64,000 nt of DNA from the NCBI GenBank assembly GCA_902590535.1, contig CACIXF010000003.1, positions 84,018-148,017 on the forward strand, read 5' to 3'. The DNA comes from an uncultured Pelagibacteraceae bacterium (GTDB lineage Bacteria; Pseudomonadota; Alphaproteobacteria; Pelagibacterales; Pelagibacteraceae). The translations under genes were made by a program, and so were the position numbers. The notes under the pieces are model-generated. The model was not told the DNA's origin, did no database searches, and worked only from the letters and a program-made list of their open reading frames with translations. Positions 17,229 through 27,094 of this stretch are shown in pieces (position 1 is the first letter of the stretch; every line of letters starts with the position of its first letter).

Positions 17229-17262
17229 AAACCCCCTAGAACTCTCATTCCAGGGGTTTAAA
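17228..17262. terminator. Bidirectional intrinsic terminator between DUF1737 gene and pnp
   Basis: AAACCCCC and GGGGTTT arms enclose CTAGAA...TTCC. On the minus strand (end of pnp) the stem extends through a G-U pair to about 12 base pairs with a 6-base loop and ends in five T residues. On the plus strand the same position is an A-C mismatch, so the hairpin is somewhat weaker for the fab-side transcript. It serves both convergent transcripts. Confidence 0.85.
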
Positions 17263-17282
17263 ATTTAAATTTAAGTTATAGA

Positions 17283-19355
17283 TTATTCACCAGCTTGTTT
17301 CATAGAAAGTTTAACTTTACCTCTATCGAAACCAATCACTTTAACTTTAACTTCATCACCTTCTTTGACAACGTCAGTAACTTTAGCTACTCTTTTATCT
17401 GCTAGTTCTGAGATATGAACTAGTCCATCTTGTTTTCCTAAGAAATTAACAAATGCACCAAACTCCATAATTTTCATTACTTTACCTGAATAAATTTTGT
17501 TTAATTCAGCTTTTGCAGTGATATCTTTAATCATTTGCATTGCGATGTTTCTAGACTCTTCATCTGGAGCAGCAACTGTTACCACACCTTCGTCATTTAC
17601 ATCTACTTTCGCACCTGATTTTTCAACTATCTCTCTGATTGTTGCACCACCTTTTCCAATTACGGCAGCAATGTCTTTTTTATCTACATTGACTTGTTCC
17701 ATTTTTGGAGTGTGTTTTCCAACATCAGATCTTGAAGCTGATAATGCTTTATTCATTTCACCTAAAATGTGAACTCTTCCATCTTTAGCTTGGCTTAACG
17801 CCTGCTCCATAATTTCAAATGTAATACCTGTAATTTTGATATCCATTTGAAGAGAGGTAATTCCATCTTTAGTTCCTGCAACTTTAAAGTCCATATCACC
17901 TAAGTGATCTTCATCACCTAAAATGTCTGATAAAACACTAAAATCATCACCTTCTTTAATTAAACCCATTGCAATACCTGCAACTGGCTCCTTAATGGGT
18001 ACCCCTGCATCCATTAATGCTAAAGATGTTCCACAAACAGTAGCCATCGAAGAAGAACCATTGGACTCTGTGATCTCAGATACTACTCTAAAAGTATATG
18101 GAAATGCTTCTTTTGTAGGTAATGAAGAATTAATTGCTCTCCAAGCTAATTTACCATGTCCGATTTCTCTTCTACCTGTTCCAATTCTTCCTGTTTCTCC
18201 AACTGAAAAAGGAGGGAAATTATAGTGAAGCATAAATCGTTCTCTTTGAAGCCCATCTAAGCTTTCAATTCTTTGTTCATCATCAGATGTTCCTAAAGTT
18301 GCAACAACAATTGCTTGGGTTTCACCTCTAGTAAATAATGCAGAACCATGGGCTCTTGGTAGAACACCAACTTCACATTCGATAGGTCTTACATCTGATA
18401 ATCCGCGACCATCAATTCTATTTTTGTTTTTAAGAATATCAGTTCTAACAATTGATTTTTCAAGATTTTTTAACTGACTATTAACATCTAGATCAGTATA
18501 ATTTTCATCCTCCTCATAAAGCTTTTTGGCTTTATCGGTAATCTCTGAAATTTGATTTGATCTATCTTGTTTATCTCTTGTTGCAAAAGCTTTCTTAAGA
18601 TCTTCCGTAAAAGTTTCTTCTAATTTTTTCTTAACTTCCGATAGATCTTTCTTTTCAACAGTCCACTCAGGTTTTCTACATTCTTTTGCAAGCTCCTCGA
18701 TCATTTCAATTACTGGAACAAAGCCTTCATGCCCAAATTTAACTGCACTTAACATTTCTTCTTCTGTTAAACCATTAGCTTCAGATTCAACCATAAGCAC
18801 AGCATCTTTTGTACCTGCTACAACCAAATCTAATTTTGATTTTTCTAAATCTACTTTAGAGGGATTTAGAACATATTTACCATCAATAAATCCAACTCTT
18901 GAAGCTCCTACAGGTCCCATGAATGGCATTCCTGATATTGCTAATGCAGCTGATGATGCAGTGATTGATAAAATATCTGGTTCATTTTCTTTATCGTATG
19001 AAATTACTGTTGGTAATAACTGTACTTCGTTTTTAAATTCATCAGGAAACAAAGGTCTGATTGGTCTATCAATTAATCTAGAGATTAATGTTTCACTTTC
19101 AGTTGGTCTTGCTTCTCTTTTAAAATACCCACCTGGAATTTTTCCAGCTGCATAATATTTTTCTTGGTAATTTACAGATAATGGAAAGTAATCCATATCA
19201 GGATTTACTTTTTTTGCTCCTACTACTGTTGCTAGTACGACTGTCTCTCCGCATTTTGCAATTATTGCACCGTCTGCCTGTCTTGCTACTTTACCTGTTT
19301 CTAAACTTATCTTCTTTCCCGCTATTTCAATTTCCTTCTTGTATACTTTAAACAT
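17283..19355 (-). CDS. pnp: Polyribonucleotide nucleotidyltransferase (PNPase)
   Basis: Phosphorolytic 3'-5' exoribonuclease of mRNA decay. It has two RNase PH domains (about 1-230 and 300-550, the second with [14 protein letters not shown] and ETNGSSS-like sequence), a KH domain ([18 protein letters not shown]) and an S1 domain at the C-terminus. The 690 aa are slightly shorter than most homologues. It is last in the nusA-infB-rbfA-rpsO-pnp run and closed by a strong terminator. Upstream lies an odd pentamer-rich leader. Confidence 0.97.
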   Translation of the reverse strand: MFKVYKKEIEIAGKKISLETGKVARQADGAIIAKCGETVVLATVVGAKKVNPDMDYFPLSVNYQEKYYAAGKIPGGYFKREARPTESETLISRLIDRPIRPLFPDEFKNEVQLLPTVISYDKENEPDILSITASSAALAISGMPFMGPVGASRVGFIDGKYVLNPSKVDLEKSKLDLVVAGTKDAVLMVESEANGLTEEEMLSAVKFGHEGFVPVIEMIEELAKECRKPEWTVEKKDLSEVKKKLEETFTEDLKKAFATRDKQDRSNQISEITDKAKKLYEEDENYTDLDVNSQLKNLEKSIVRTDILKNKNRIDGRGLSDVRPIECEVGVLPRAHGSALFTRGETQAIVVATLGTSDDEQRIESLDGLQRERFMLHYNFPPFSVGETGRIGTGRREIGHGKLAWRAINSSLPTKEAFPYTFRVVSEITESNGSSSMATVCGTSLALMDAGVPIKEPVAGIAMGLIKEGDDFSVLSDILGDEDHLGDMDFKVAGTKDGITSLQMDIKITGITFEIMEQALSQAKDGRVHILGEMNKALSASRSDVGKHTPKMEQVNVDKKDIAAVIGKGGATIREIVEKSGAKVDVNDEGVVTVAAPDEESRNIAMQMIKDITAKAELNKIYSGKVMKIMEFGAFVNFLGKQDGLVHISELADKRVAKVTDVVKEGDEVKVKVIGFDRGKVKLSMKQAGE

Positions 19356-19398
19356 TTCATTTCCATTTCGTTACGTTCGTTTCGTTCCATTCCGTTCT
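19356..19398 (-). repeat. Degenerate pentanucleotide repeat in the rpsO-pnp gap
   Basis: Read on the minus strand the gap is built of about nine units of consensus RAAYG (GAACG, GAATG, GAACG, AAACG, AACG, AAATG, GAAATG), running into the pnp start codon. It is unlike the surrounding AT-rich sequence. No hairpin of the kind known in the E. coli rpsO-pnp leader is seen. It may supply purine-rich ribosome contacts or be a slippage-derived tract. Confidence 0.55.
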
Positions 19399-19412
19399 AT
19401 CTATCTTGATTT

Positions 19413-19661
19413 CTATTTTCTTAAATTCAATTTCGACAGTACATTTTTGTAAGAATCCATTTTGTTTTTCTTTAGGTATTCTAACAATTTCTTTCTTCTA
19501 TTTACCGCTCTCAACAATCCAACAGATGAATGCTTATCTTTCTTGAATTGCTTAATATGTTTAGAGAGAGTTTCAATTTTCTCTGTTAGCAAAGCGATCT
19601 GTATCTCTGAAGATCCAGTATCTTTATCGTGCATTGCTAATTCTTGTGCCTTTTTGTTCAT
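19413..19661 (-). CDS. rpsO: 30S ribosomal protein S15
   Basis: Small-subunit protein binding 16S rRNA. The sequence KDTGSSEIQIALLTEKIETLSKHIKQFKKDKHS and LLRAVNRRKKLLEYLKK are hallmark S15 stretches. At 82 aa it is a few residues shorter than the usual 88-89, with the N-terminal helix trimmed. It sits between rbfA and pnp as in many proteobacteria, though truB, normally before it, is missing. The large antisense ORF here is a shadow. Confidence 0.95.
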   Translation of the reverse strand: MNKKAQELAMHDKDTGSSEIQIALLTEKIETLSKHIKQFKKDKHSSVGLLRAVNRRKKLLEYLKKNKMDSYKNVLSKLNLRK

Positions 19662-19673
19662 GCCTCTTTCTTC

Positions 19674-20042
19674 CTATTTATTTGTTTGTTTTATTAAGTT
19701 TTCTATTTTTTCCGCATACTCAAAAGATTCGTCTTTTCTAAAAAGTAATTTTGGTAAAAATTTCATAACCACTTTTTGTGATAAAATTTTTCTAATTAAA
19801 AATGAGTATTCCTTTAAAACATTAATTGTTTCATCCGCATCTTTTCCACCCAATGGAAGAACATATGCTTTAGCAATTTTTAAGTCAGGACTCATTCTAA
19901 CCTCAGTAACCGTTATAGTGTTTGTTTCTAAATTTGGCACCTTAGCCTCATTTCTTATAAAAATCATGCTTAAAGACTGCTTAATCATTTCACCTACTCT
20001 TAACTGTCTTTGTGACACTGGTTTTCCTATTCTATCTGCCAT
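19674..20042 (-). CDS. rbfA: Ribosome-binding factor A
   Basis: 30S maturation factor with a KH-like fold that acts on the 5' end of 16S rRNA. Diagnostic stretches are RQLRVGEMIKQSLSMIF, ITVTEVRMSPDLKIAKAYVLPLG and KEYSFLIRKILSQKVVMKFLPKLLFRKDES. At 122 aa it is a normal length. The start overlaps the infB stop by one base (TAATG), giving coupled translation. Confidence 0.94.
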   Translation of the reverse strand: MADRIGKPVSQRQLRVGEMIKQSLSMIFIRNEAKVPNLETNTITVTEVRMSPDLKIAKAYVLPLGGKDADETINVLKEYSFLIRKILSQKVVMKFLPKLLFRKDESFEYAEKIENLIKQTNK

Positions 20043-22261
20043 TAAATTGACCTCTCAGTAGATGTAACACTAAATGCTTCTATTGTGTCATTTTTTTGAA
20101 AATCCATATAATCCTTAACTGTAATTCCACACTCTTGACCACCACTTACTTGTTTCACTTGGTTTTTTTCTCTAAATATTGTCGAGACTTTTCCAGTATA
20201 AATAATAGCACCATCTCTAATAATTCTTACATCAGATGTGCTATTAATTTCACCCTCTGTTACTTTTGAACCAGCAACTTTTCCAGCACCTGAAACTTTA
20301 AATATTTCTAGAATTTGTGCAGTACCAGTAATTTTTTCTTGAACATCAGGTGCCAATAATCCTGACATTCTTTGTTTAATGTAATCTAAAACTTCATAAA
20401 TAATATTATATGAAGATATTTTTATCTTCTCATTTTCAGCAAGTTTTTTTGCTTCTTTACTTGGTTTAACATTGAAAGCAATTAATACTGCATTTGAAGC
20501 TTTAGCTAATGTAACGTCTGTCTCTGTCACCATTCCAATATCTGCTAGAATGATTTTAGGTTTAACTTCATCGTGTTTAATTTGACTAATTGCATTTTTA
20601 ATTGCTTCTGATGATCCATGTACATCAGATTTAATAATTAAATTTAATTCCTCTGTAGATTGATCTGAAAAAGCTGAGTCTTGAGTTGCAAAAGTTAATG
20701 GATTTTTTCCGTCTTTGCTTTCCTGAGCTCTATTTTCACTCAATGTTTTAGCTTCTTTTTCAGTATCTAGAACAATAAAATCATCACCAGCTTTGGCTGC
20801 ACCATTTATTCCTAAAATTTCAACAGGAGTTGAGGGTAAAGCTTCATTAATATTTTGACCTTTATCATTAATAATGGCTCTTACTTTTCCCCATTTTAAA
20901 CCACTTACAAAAAAATCACCTTTCTTAAGCGTTCCAGTGGTAACAATTATATTTGCAACTGGACCCCTACCAACATCAATTTTTGACTCTAAAACTATAC
21001 CTGTAGCCTTAGACTCATAATCCGTTTTAAGATCTAAAATCTCTGCTTGTAGTATTATTGACTCTACTAATTTATCTAAATTTTGTTTTGTTTTAGTTGA
21101 AATCTCAACCATTAAAGTATCACCAGATAAATCTTCAGCAATTAAGTCGTGCTCTAATAATTGATTTTTTATCTTCTGAGGATCTGCCTCTGGTAGATCA
21201 CATTTATTGATTGCTACAACTATTGGAACATTTGCCGCTTTGGCATGTTTAATAGATTCAACTGTTTGAGGTTTAACTCCATCATCGGCAGCAACTACTA
21301 AAACAACCACATCAGTTAATTTTGATCCTCTTGCTCTCATTTCTGTAAATGCAGCATGACCTGGAGTATCAATAAATGTTAGTTTATTACCCTGGCTTTC
21401 AATTTGATAAGCTCCAATGTGTTGGGTTATTCCACCAAATTCTCCTGAAACTACATTTGCACTTCTGAGCACATCTAGTACTGATGTTTTGCCATGATCC
21501 ACATGACCCATTACAGTAACTATTGGTGGTCGATTTTTTAAATTTTCTGTTCTTGATGCTTTTATTTTTTGAATTATTTCTTCTGCTTTCTCTTCCCTAA
21601 TTGGATTATGACCAAATTCTTTAACTAGATATTCCGCAGTATCTGCAGCTAATGTTTGATTGATAGTCACAGTAACACCCATGCCAAATAAATGCTTAAT
21701 TACATTGCTTGATTGTTCAGCCATTCTATTTGCAAGTTCTCTTACTGTGATTGCCTCTGGAATATTAACATCTCTTTTAATCGGTTTTAAATTTTCTTGA
21801 GAAATATCTTTTGTAGCATTTTTAATTTCTTTTTGTCTTGCTCTCTTTACTGATGCTAAACTTCTTTGTTTTGCATCAATCTCATCACTTAGTGCTCTTG
21901 ATACAGTTAATTTTAACTCTCTCTTCTTTGTTCCTGCTTTTAAAGTTTTTTTATCTTTGTTTTCACTATCTCCTTTAAGTCGTTTAGTAGCTCTTTGCTC
22001 TGCTAGTTTTCTCTTCTCAAAATCATTTGTTATAGGGGGTGATTTAGGATTAAATGAAGGTTTTAATGGTGTTCCTCTTTTGAAAGTTGAGGCTATTCTT
22101 GGCTTATTCGTACTAGATTTAAATGATCCTCCTCTACTCGAGAATTTTCCAGTTTGTTTTTCAATTACTACAGAATTTTTTCCTTGAGATTTAGCAATCT
22201 CAATATTCTTGATTGATTTTTTGGCTGAGCCTGAAATTGTTAATTTTGTTTTTTTCTCCAT
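20042..22261 (-). CDS. infB: Translation initiation factor IF-2
   Basis: GTPase that recruits initiator fMet-tRNA to the ribosome. The G1 motif is VMGHVDHGKTS, G3 is DTPGHAAF and G4 is NKCD. The 739 aa are shorter than many alphaproteobacterial IF-2 proteins because the lysine-rich N-terminal region (about the first 150 residues) is reduced. An IF2_N module (ITVRELANRMAEQSSNVIKHLFGMG) precedes the G domain. It starts 10 bases after nusA; the ylxR gene usually found between them is absent. Confidence 0.97.
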   Translation of the reverse strand: MEKKTKLTISGSAKKSIKNIEIAKSQGKNSVVIEKQTGKFSSRGGSFKSSTNKPRIASTFKRGTPLKPSFNPKSPPITNDFEKRKLAEQRATKRLKGDSENKDKKTLKAGTKKRELKLTVSRALSDEIDAKQRSLASVKRARQKEIKNATKDISQENLKPIKRDVNIPEAITVRELANRMAEQSSNVIKHLFGMGVTVTINQTLAADTAEYLVKEFGHNPIREEKAEEIIQKIKASRTENLKNRPPIVTVMGHVDHGKTSVLDVLRSANVVSGEFGGITQHIGAYQIESQGNKLTFIDTPGHAAFTEMRARGSKLTDVVVLVVAADDGVKPQTVESIKHAKAANVPIVVAINKCDLPEADPQKIKNQLLEHDLIAEDLSGDTLMVEISTKTKQNLDKLVESIILQAEILDLKTDYESKATGIVLESKIDVGRGPVANIIVTTGTLKKGDFFVSGLKWGKVRAIINDKGQNINEALPSTPVEILGINGAAKAGDDFIVLDTEKEAKTLSENRAQESKDGKNPLTFATQDSAFSDQSTEELNLIIKSDVHGSSEAIKNAISQIKHDEVKPKIILADIGMVTETDVTLAKASNAVLIAFNVKPSKEAKKLAENEKIKISSYNIIYEVLDYIKQRMSGLLAPDVQEKITGTAQILEIFKVSGAGKVAGSKVTEGEINSTSDVRIIRDGAIIYTGKVSTIFREKNQVKQVSGGQECGITVKDYMDFQKNDTIEAFSVTSTERSI

Positions 22262-22271
22262 ACCTCATCAC

Positions 22272-23825
22272 TCAATCTTTATAAACAATGTTTCTGGCAG
22301 ACATAATTAGTTCATCCGCTTCTTCTTTAGATAAAGCAAAATCTTCCAGATAACCTTGGATTTTCACTCTCTCACCTTTGACCACGTCATATCCACCAGT
22401 TAATTCATCAGATGCTAAATCTGCAAAATCTTCTAAACTTAAAATTTTTTGTTCGCCAAGTGTGACTAACATTCCTGGTGTTAATCCCTTTAAATTAATC
22501 AAGGCATCTTCCAGACCTAATTCTTTAATTCTATGAGAAATATCCTCTTGATCCTTTTCATAAAACTCTTTAGCTCTTTCTATCAATGCTTTAGCAGTAT
22601 CTTCTTCTATACCTTCAATCTTCATTAAATTTTCAGCTGAACTATCTTTGATGTCATCAATAGTTGAAAAACCTTCAGCAACGAGTAACTGACCCAATGT
22701 TTCATCTAACTCTAAATTTTTTACAAAGTTCTCTGTTTTTTCTTTAAATTCTAATTGTCTTCGTTCAGAGTCTTCTGCATCTGTCATTATATTAATTTCA
22801 TAATTTAAGAGTTTTGTTGCAAGTCTTACATTTTGACCTCTTCTTCCAATTGCTTTGCTTAAATTTTCCTCGGTAAGAATTACATCAAGTTTTTTTCTTT
22901 CACTATCAACGTTAACTCTTTGTACATCAGCTGGTGATAACGCATTTGAAACCAAAATAGCAGGGTCTTCTGACCAATTAACTATATCAATTTTCTCTCC
23001 TTGAAGTTCATTTACAACAGCTTGAACTCTTGAACCTCTCATACCTACACAAGCACCTACTGGATCTAGAGATGTATCAACTGCTTTAACACATATTTTA
23101 GCTCTACTTCCAGGATCTCTTGAAGAAGATTTAATTTCTATTAGTCCATCATAAATTTCAGGAACCTCTTGAACAAAAAGCTTTTCCATAAATTTAGGAT
23201 GAGCTCTAGATAGAAATATTTGTTGCCCTCTGGGTTCTCTTCTAACATCATAACAATAAGCTTTTATACGATCACCTGCTTTAATATTTTCACGAGGTAT
23301 TAATTCATTTTTTTGAATTATTGCTTCAGTTCTTCCTAAATCAACAATCACATTTCCAAATTCTAATCTCTTTACAATTCCGCTTAAAATAGAGTCTTTC
23401 TTATCAATAAAATCATTAAATTGTCTTTCTCTTTCAGCTTCTCTTACATTAAAACTAATCACCTGCTTTGCGGTTTGCGCAGCTATTCTTCCAAAATCAA
23501 ATGAAGGAAGTGGCTGTAATACTTCGTCACCAATAGACTTGTCTTTGTTTAATTCATTTAAATTAATTGCATCTTCCAATTTTATCTCTGTATTTACATT
23601 TTCAGGATTTTCAGCGATTATCAATTTTCTAAAAAGTTCAATATCTCCATTGTCTCTATTGATAGAAACTTTAATTTCATTTTCCTGTCCAAATTTTGAT
23701 TTTGCAGCTTTAGCAATACCAGTTTCCATAGAACTTATAATTAGTTCTTTATCAATTGATTTTTCTAAAGCTACAGCTTCAGCAATTCTTAATAATTCAA
23801 GTTTATCTGCTCTTTTATTTAACAT
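22272..23825 (-). CDS. nusA: Transcription termination/antitermination factor NusA
   Basis: RNA polymerase-associated elongation factor. The N-terminal domain is followed by S1 (about 135-200), two KH domains (with VGACVGMRGSRVQAVVNEL and SKAIGRRGQNVRLATKLLN) and helix-hairpin-helix C-terminal repeats such as LMKIEGIEEDTAKALIERA. The ORF-track start at 23864 crosses the metK terminator; MLNKRADKLELLRIAEAVALEKS at 23825, preceded by GGAG, is the right start (517 aa). rimP, normally upstream, is absent here. Confidence 0.95.
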   Translation of the reverse strand: MLNKRADKLELLRIAEAVALEKSIDKELIISSMETGIAKAAKSKFGQENEIKVSINRDNGDIELFRKLIIAENPENVNTEIKLEDAINLNELNKDKSIGDEVLQPLPSFDFGRIAAQTAKQVISFNVREAERERQFNDFIDKKDSILSGIVKRLEFGNVIVDLGRTEAIIQKNELIPRENIKAGDRIKAYCYDVRREPRGQQIFLSRAHPKFMEKLFVQEVPEIYDGLIEIKSSSRDPGSRAKICVKAVDTSLDPVGACVGMRGSRVQAVVNELQGEKIDIVNWSEDPAILVSNALSPADVQRVNVDSERKKLDVILTEENLSKAIGRRGQNVRLATKLLNYEINIMTDAEDSERRQLEFKEKTENFVKNLELDETLGQLLVAEGFSTIDDIKDSSAENLMKIEGIEEDTAKALIERAKEFYEKDQEDISHRIKELGLEDALINLKGLTPGMLVTLGEQKILSLEDFADLASDELTGGYDVVKGERVKIQGYLEDFALSKEEADELIMSARNIVYKD

Positions 23826-23840
23826 AATTTTGTTTACTCC

Positions 23841-23867
23841 AAAAAAAAATGGGCTAGAGCCCATTTT
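23841..23867 (-). terminator. Intrinsic terminator after metK, in the nusA leader
   Basis: On the minus strand AAAATGGGCT and AGCCCATTTT form a perfect 10-base palindromic arm pair (effective loop CTAG or larger) followed by a run of T residues. It sits about 57 bases after the metK stop and about 16 before the nusA start, so nusA must be expressed by readthrough or from a promoter in the metK-nusA gap. Confidence 0.85.
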
Positions 23868-23924
23868 GTAAAGTTCAATAATGTAGTTGCAATATAGTAA
23901 AGTTTTTTTTTAATTCAACAGAAA

Positions 23925-25094
23925 CTATTTTGAAAAAACGTTAGTTTTATCAGTTTTTTCCCACGAAAATGAACCATTCTCTTCAGGTGCTCTACCAAAA
24001 TGACCATAGGCGGCTGTTTTTTCATAAATTGGTTTATTTAAATTCAACATTTCTCTGATACCTCTAGGGCTCAAATCAAAATTTTCTTTAATCTTTTCTA
24101 CAACAAATTTATTTTTATCTAGATCGTTATCAAATAAATCAACATAAATAGATAATGGTTTTGACACGCCAATTGCATAAGCTAACTGAATTAAACATTT
24201 TTCTGCAATTTTAGAACCAACAACATTTTTAGCAATATATCTTGCCGCATAAGCCGCTGATCTGTCAACTTTTGTTGGGTCTTTTCCTGAAAAAGCGCCA
24301 CCACCATGAGGTGCGGCTCCACCATAAGTATCAACAATAATTTTTCTACCTGTCAAACCACAATCTCCATCTGGACCACCAATTACAAAATTTCCTGTAG
24401 GATTTACATAAAACTCATCCTCGTTAAAACCATCAAGAAAATTTTCAGGAATAGACTTTAACATATAAGGTCTGAGTAAATCTCTGACTTGTGACTGATT
24501 AACATCTGGAGAATGCTGTGAAGAGATAACTACAGATTTTACTTTAGATGGTTTTCCATCAACATACTCGAATGTTACCTGGCTTTTTGAATCTGGTTCA
24601 ATATTTTTTAATTTTCCAGATTTTCTATCTTCAGCCATTAATCTTAAAATTTTATGAGAATAATGTATAGGTGCCGGCATTAAAACATCAGTTTCATTAC
24701 ATGCATATCCGAACATAATACCTTGATCTCCAGCTCCTTCATCTTTGTTACCAGAGGAATCTACACCCATAGCAATATCAGCTGATTGGGAATGTAAATG
24801 GCTTTCAATTTTTGTAGCTTCTTTCCAGGTAAATCCTTCTTGGTCATAACCAATATCTTTTATACAATTTCTTACTTTTTCAATTAATTCATCTTTTTTA
24901 ATTTCTGGTCCTCTTACTTCTCCAGCTAAAACTACTTTATTTGTCGTAGTTAGTGTTTCGCAGGCAACTCTAGAATATGGATCTCCAGAAATAAAACTAT
25001 CAACAACCATATCTGAAATCCTATCAGACACTTTATCTGGATGGCCTTCTGAAACGGACTCACTAGTGAAAAGATAATTTTTTAAATTACTCAT
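23925..25094 (-). CDS. metK: S-adenosylmethionine synthetase
   Basis: Makes SAM from methionine and ATP, the methyl donor for all methyltransferases in this window. Conserved blocks are [28 protein letters not shown] and [25 protein letters not shown], the last being a family signature. At 389 aa it is a normal length. It overlaps lnt by eight bases, so no independent SAM riboswitch leader exists. It ends with a canonical terminator. Confidence 0.97.
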   Translation of the reverse strand: MSNLKNYLFTSESVSEGHPDKVSDRISDMVVDSFISGDPYSRVACETLTTTNKVVLAGEVRGPEIKKDELIEKVRNCIKDIGYDQEGFTWKEATKIESHLHSQSADIAMGVDSSGNKDEGAGDQGIMFGYACNETDVLMPAPIHYSHKILRLMAEDRKSGKLKNIEPDSKSQVTFEYVDGKPSKVKSVVISSQHSPDVNQSQVRDLLRPYMLKSIPENFLDGFNEDEFYVNPTGNFVIGGPDGDCGLTGRKIIVDTYGGAAPHGGGAFSGKDPTKVDRSAAYAARYIAKNVVGSKIAEKCLIQLAYAIGVSKPLSIYVDLFDNDLDKNKFVVEKIKENFDLSPRGIREMLNLNKPIYEKTAAYGHFGRAPEENGSFSWEKTDKTNVFSK

Positions 25095-26631
25095 TTTTAA
25101 GTTTCTTAAATGAAAATATTAAAAAAATATACAATAAAATTATTAATGCAAAAATTTTATTTCCAAATTTTGAAAATAGTGTCATCTCTATTTTTCTTGA
25201 CTCAATTAAATCTATATAACCAGAATTGTTAATATCAACTTTTTGCTCAATAACTCCCATTGGGTTAATAATTGCTGTTATCCCATTATTTGCAGACCTT
25301 AAAACATATTTTCCACTCTCTATAGCTCTAAAAATACTATGAGTAAAATGTTGCTCTGGACCGATTGATTTACCAAACCAACCATCTTCAGAAATATTTA
25401 CAATATAGTCAAAGTTACTGTTAGTGAAAATTTTACCAGAATAAATTATCTCGTAACAAATAAGGGGCAATATTTTCACCGATAAATTATTATATGTGAG
25501 ATCAATTATGTTTCTTTCTTCACCCTTTGAATATGATTGATAGTCATTAGTAATTGTTTTTAAGCCAATACTTTTTAATAATTTTTCAAAAGGTAAAAAT
25601 TCTCCAAAAGGGACAAGATTAATTTTTTTATATGAATTTATTACATTGAGGTCATGTTCAAAAATAGATAATGAATTAAAATATTTTACAGTCTTGTTTT
25701 TATCTTCTTTGCTATTAATTCCAATTGCTAATAAATGATTTTTGTTGAATTTATTTTCAAATAACCATTTGTATTCTTTTAGTTGGTCTTGTGAAATACC
25801 TGGAATAATACCTTCTGGCCAAATAAAAATTATTTTTTCACTTTTTTTAGGTGAGCTAATTTCAATTAGTTCTTCTATTGCAGTTATGGGATCAACATTG
25901 TTATAAAATCTATCTATACTTATATTTGAACTCAAAATTCTTATTTTATAGTCAAGATTTTTTAAATCTTGATTGTTAAATTTTTCTAAATTTTGTGAAC
26001 CAAGGACATAAAATGACATTGTTGTAATAAGAAACGCAACACAAACACTAATATCTTTTTTATTTTCTCTTAAAATAAATATTGATGGACTTGTAAATAA
26101 TGAAATACAAAAAAGATTAAAGCTGTAGGTACCTATGATTGAAGTAATATTTAAAATTTCGATTTGATTAGAGAAACTATAAGCGATTAAATTCCAAGGA
26201 AAACCGGTTAGTATTGATCCTCGTAGAAATTCTACTATTCCAAATATCAAAGAAAAAAGAAAAAATGAGCTCAAATTTTTATTTGGTTTTAAAACTACAA
26301 ATAAATAAGCAACTAAACCATAAAACAAGGCCAAGAAACTAGGTATTAAAAATATTGTAAAAGGTATAAAAAACTTAAAATTTTGATCAAACGTTAATGA
26401 TATTGAGATCCAATATAAATTACTTACAAAATAACCGAACCCAAATAACCAACCATAAAGAAAAAATATTTTTTTATTTTTATAAAGCTCAATTTTTTTT
26501 ATTAAAAATAAATAGAATAAACTAAAAGTTAAAAAATTTATTATAACATAATTAAATGGAGGTAAACTTAAGGAAGTAAGCACTCCTAATAAAACTAAAT
26601 AAATTAATTCAATATAAAATTTATTTTTCAA
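25087..26631 (-). CDS. lnt: Apolipoprotein N-acyltransferase
   Basis: Inner-membrane enzyme that adds the third acyl chain to lipoproteins in the periplasm. About seven N-terminal membrane segments (residues 5-200) precede a carbon-nitrogen hydrolase domain. Its triad is visible: Glu in WPEGIIPG, Lys in the [14 protein letters not shown] neighbourhood and Cys in [10 protein letters not shown] final membrane segment ends the 514-aa protein. Lipoprotein substrates in this window include the DolP-like, LptE and LptM-like proteins. ybeY lies one base upstream. Confidence 0.95.
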   Translation of the reverse strand: MKNKFYIELIYLVLLGVLTSLSLPPFNYVIINFLTFSLFYLFLIKKIELYKNKKIFFLYGWLFGFGYFVSNLYWISISLTFDQNFKFFIPFTIFLIPSFLALFYGLVAYLFVVLKPNKNLSSFFLFSLIFGIVEFLRGSILTGFPWNLIAYSFSNQIEILNITSIIGTYSFNLFCISLFTSPSIFILRENKKDISVCVAFLITTMSFYVLGSQNLEKFNNQDLKNLDYKIRILSSNISIDRFYNNVDPITAIEELIEISSPKKSEKIIFIWPEGIIPGISQDQLKEYKWLFENKFNKNHLLAIGINSKEDKNKTVKYFNSLSIFEHDLNVINSYKKINLVPFGEFLPFEKLLKSIGLKTITNDYQSYSKGEERNIIDLTYNNLSVKILPLICYEIIYSGKIFTNSNFDYIVNISEDGWFGKSIGPEQHFTHSIFRAIESGKYVLRSANNGITAIINPMGVIEQKVDINNSGYIDLIESRKIEMTLFSKFGNKIFALIILLYIFLIFSFKKLKNE

Positions 26632-26632
26632 C

Positions 26633-27094
26633 TTAATTAATTTTTGATTGTACAGATTTAAATAATATATTTTCCTCTTTTAACATTTTGGAATAATCTT
26701 TATTACTTTTATGATCAAAACCTAATAGATGAAGAAAACCATGTATTAATATTTTAGCAACTTTTTCTTTAAAAGATTTTAAATCTTGTGATCTTGGTTT
26801 GTCTAGATAATTATAGCTAATTATAATGTCTCCCAAATAAGTATTTTTTTTAATTTTTATTTTTTTATCTAATGGAAAAGATAAAATATTAGTAGATTTA
26901 TTTTTTTTTCTAAAAACCTTATTTAATTTTTTAATATTCTTATTGTTAGAAAGTAATAGTGTGAAGGTTACTTTTTTATTCAAAAATTTATATTTTTTTG
27001 GAAAAGCTTTACATATTTTTTTAAAAAAAATATCCTTATTTTTAAGCCTTTTTGACCAAGCCTTCTCGTCGGAGAAGACATTAATACTAATCAT
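26633..27094 (-). CDS. ybeY: Endoribonuclease YbeY
   Basis: Metal-dependent endoribonuclease for 16S rRNA 3'-end maturation and ribosome quality control. The zinc-binding motif HGFLHLLGFDH followed by further ligands (H-x3-H-x5-H) is exact. The upstream LGDIIISY strand is also characteristic. At 153 aa it is a normal length. It overlaps phoH by eight bases and sits in the miaB-phoH-ybeY-lnt cluster found across proteobacteria. Confidence 0.95.
   Translation of the reverse strand: MISINVFSDEKAWSKRLKNKDIFFKKICKAFPKKYKFLNKKVTFTLLLSNNKNIKKLNKVFRKKNKSTNILSFPLDKKIKIKKNTYLGDIIISYNYLDKPRSQDLKSFKEKVAKILIHGFLHLLGFDHKSNKDYSKMLKEENILFKSVQSKIN

Noticed and set aside
19462-20061. 199-aa plus-strand ORF across rpsO and rbfA
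   Set aside because: Antisense to two clearly conserved genes, Cys/Ser/Phe-rich translation with no family resemblance: a shadow ORF.
23826-23864. ORF-track extension of nusA to 23864
   Set aside because: The extra 13 codons cross the metK terminator and have no NusA counterpart; GGAG precedes the ATG at 23825.
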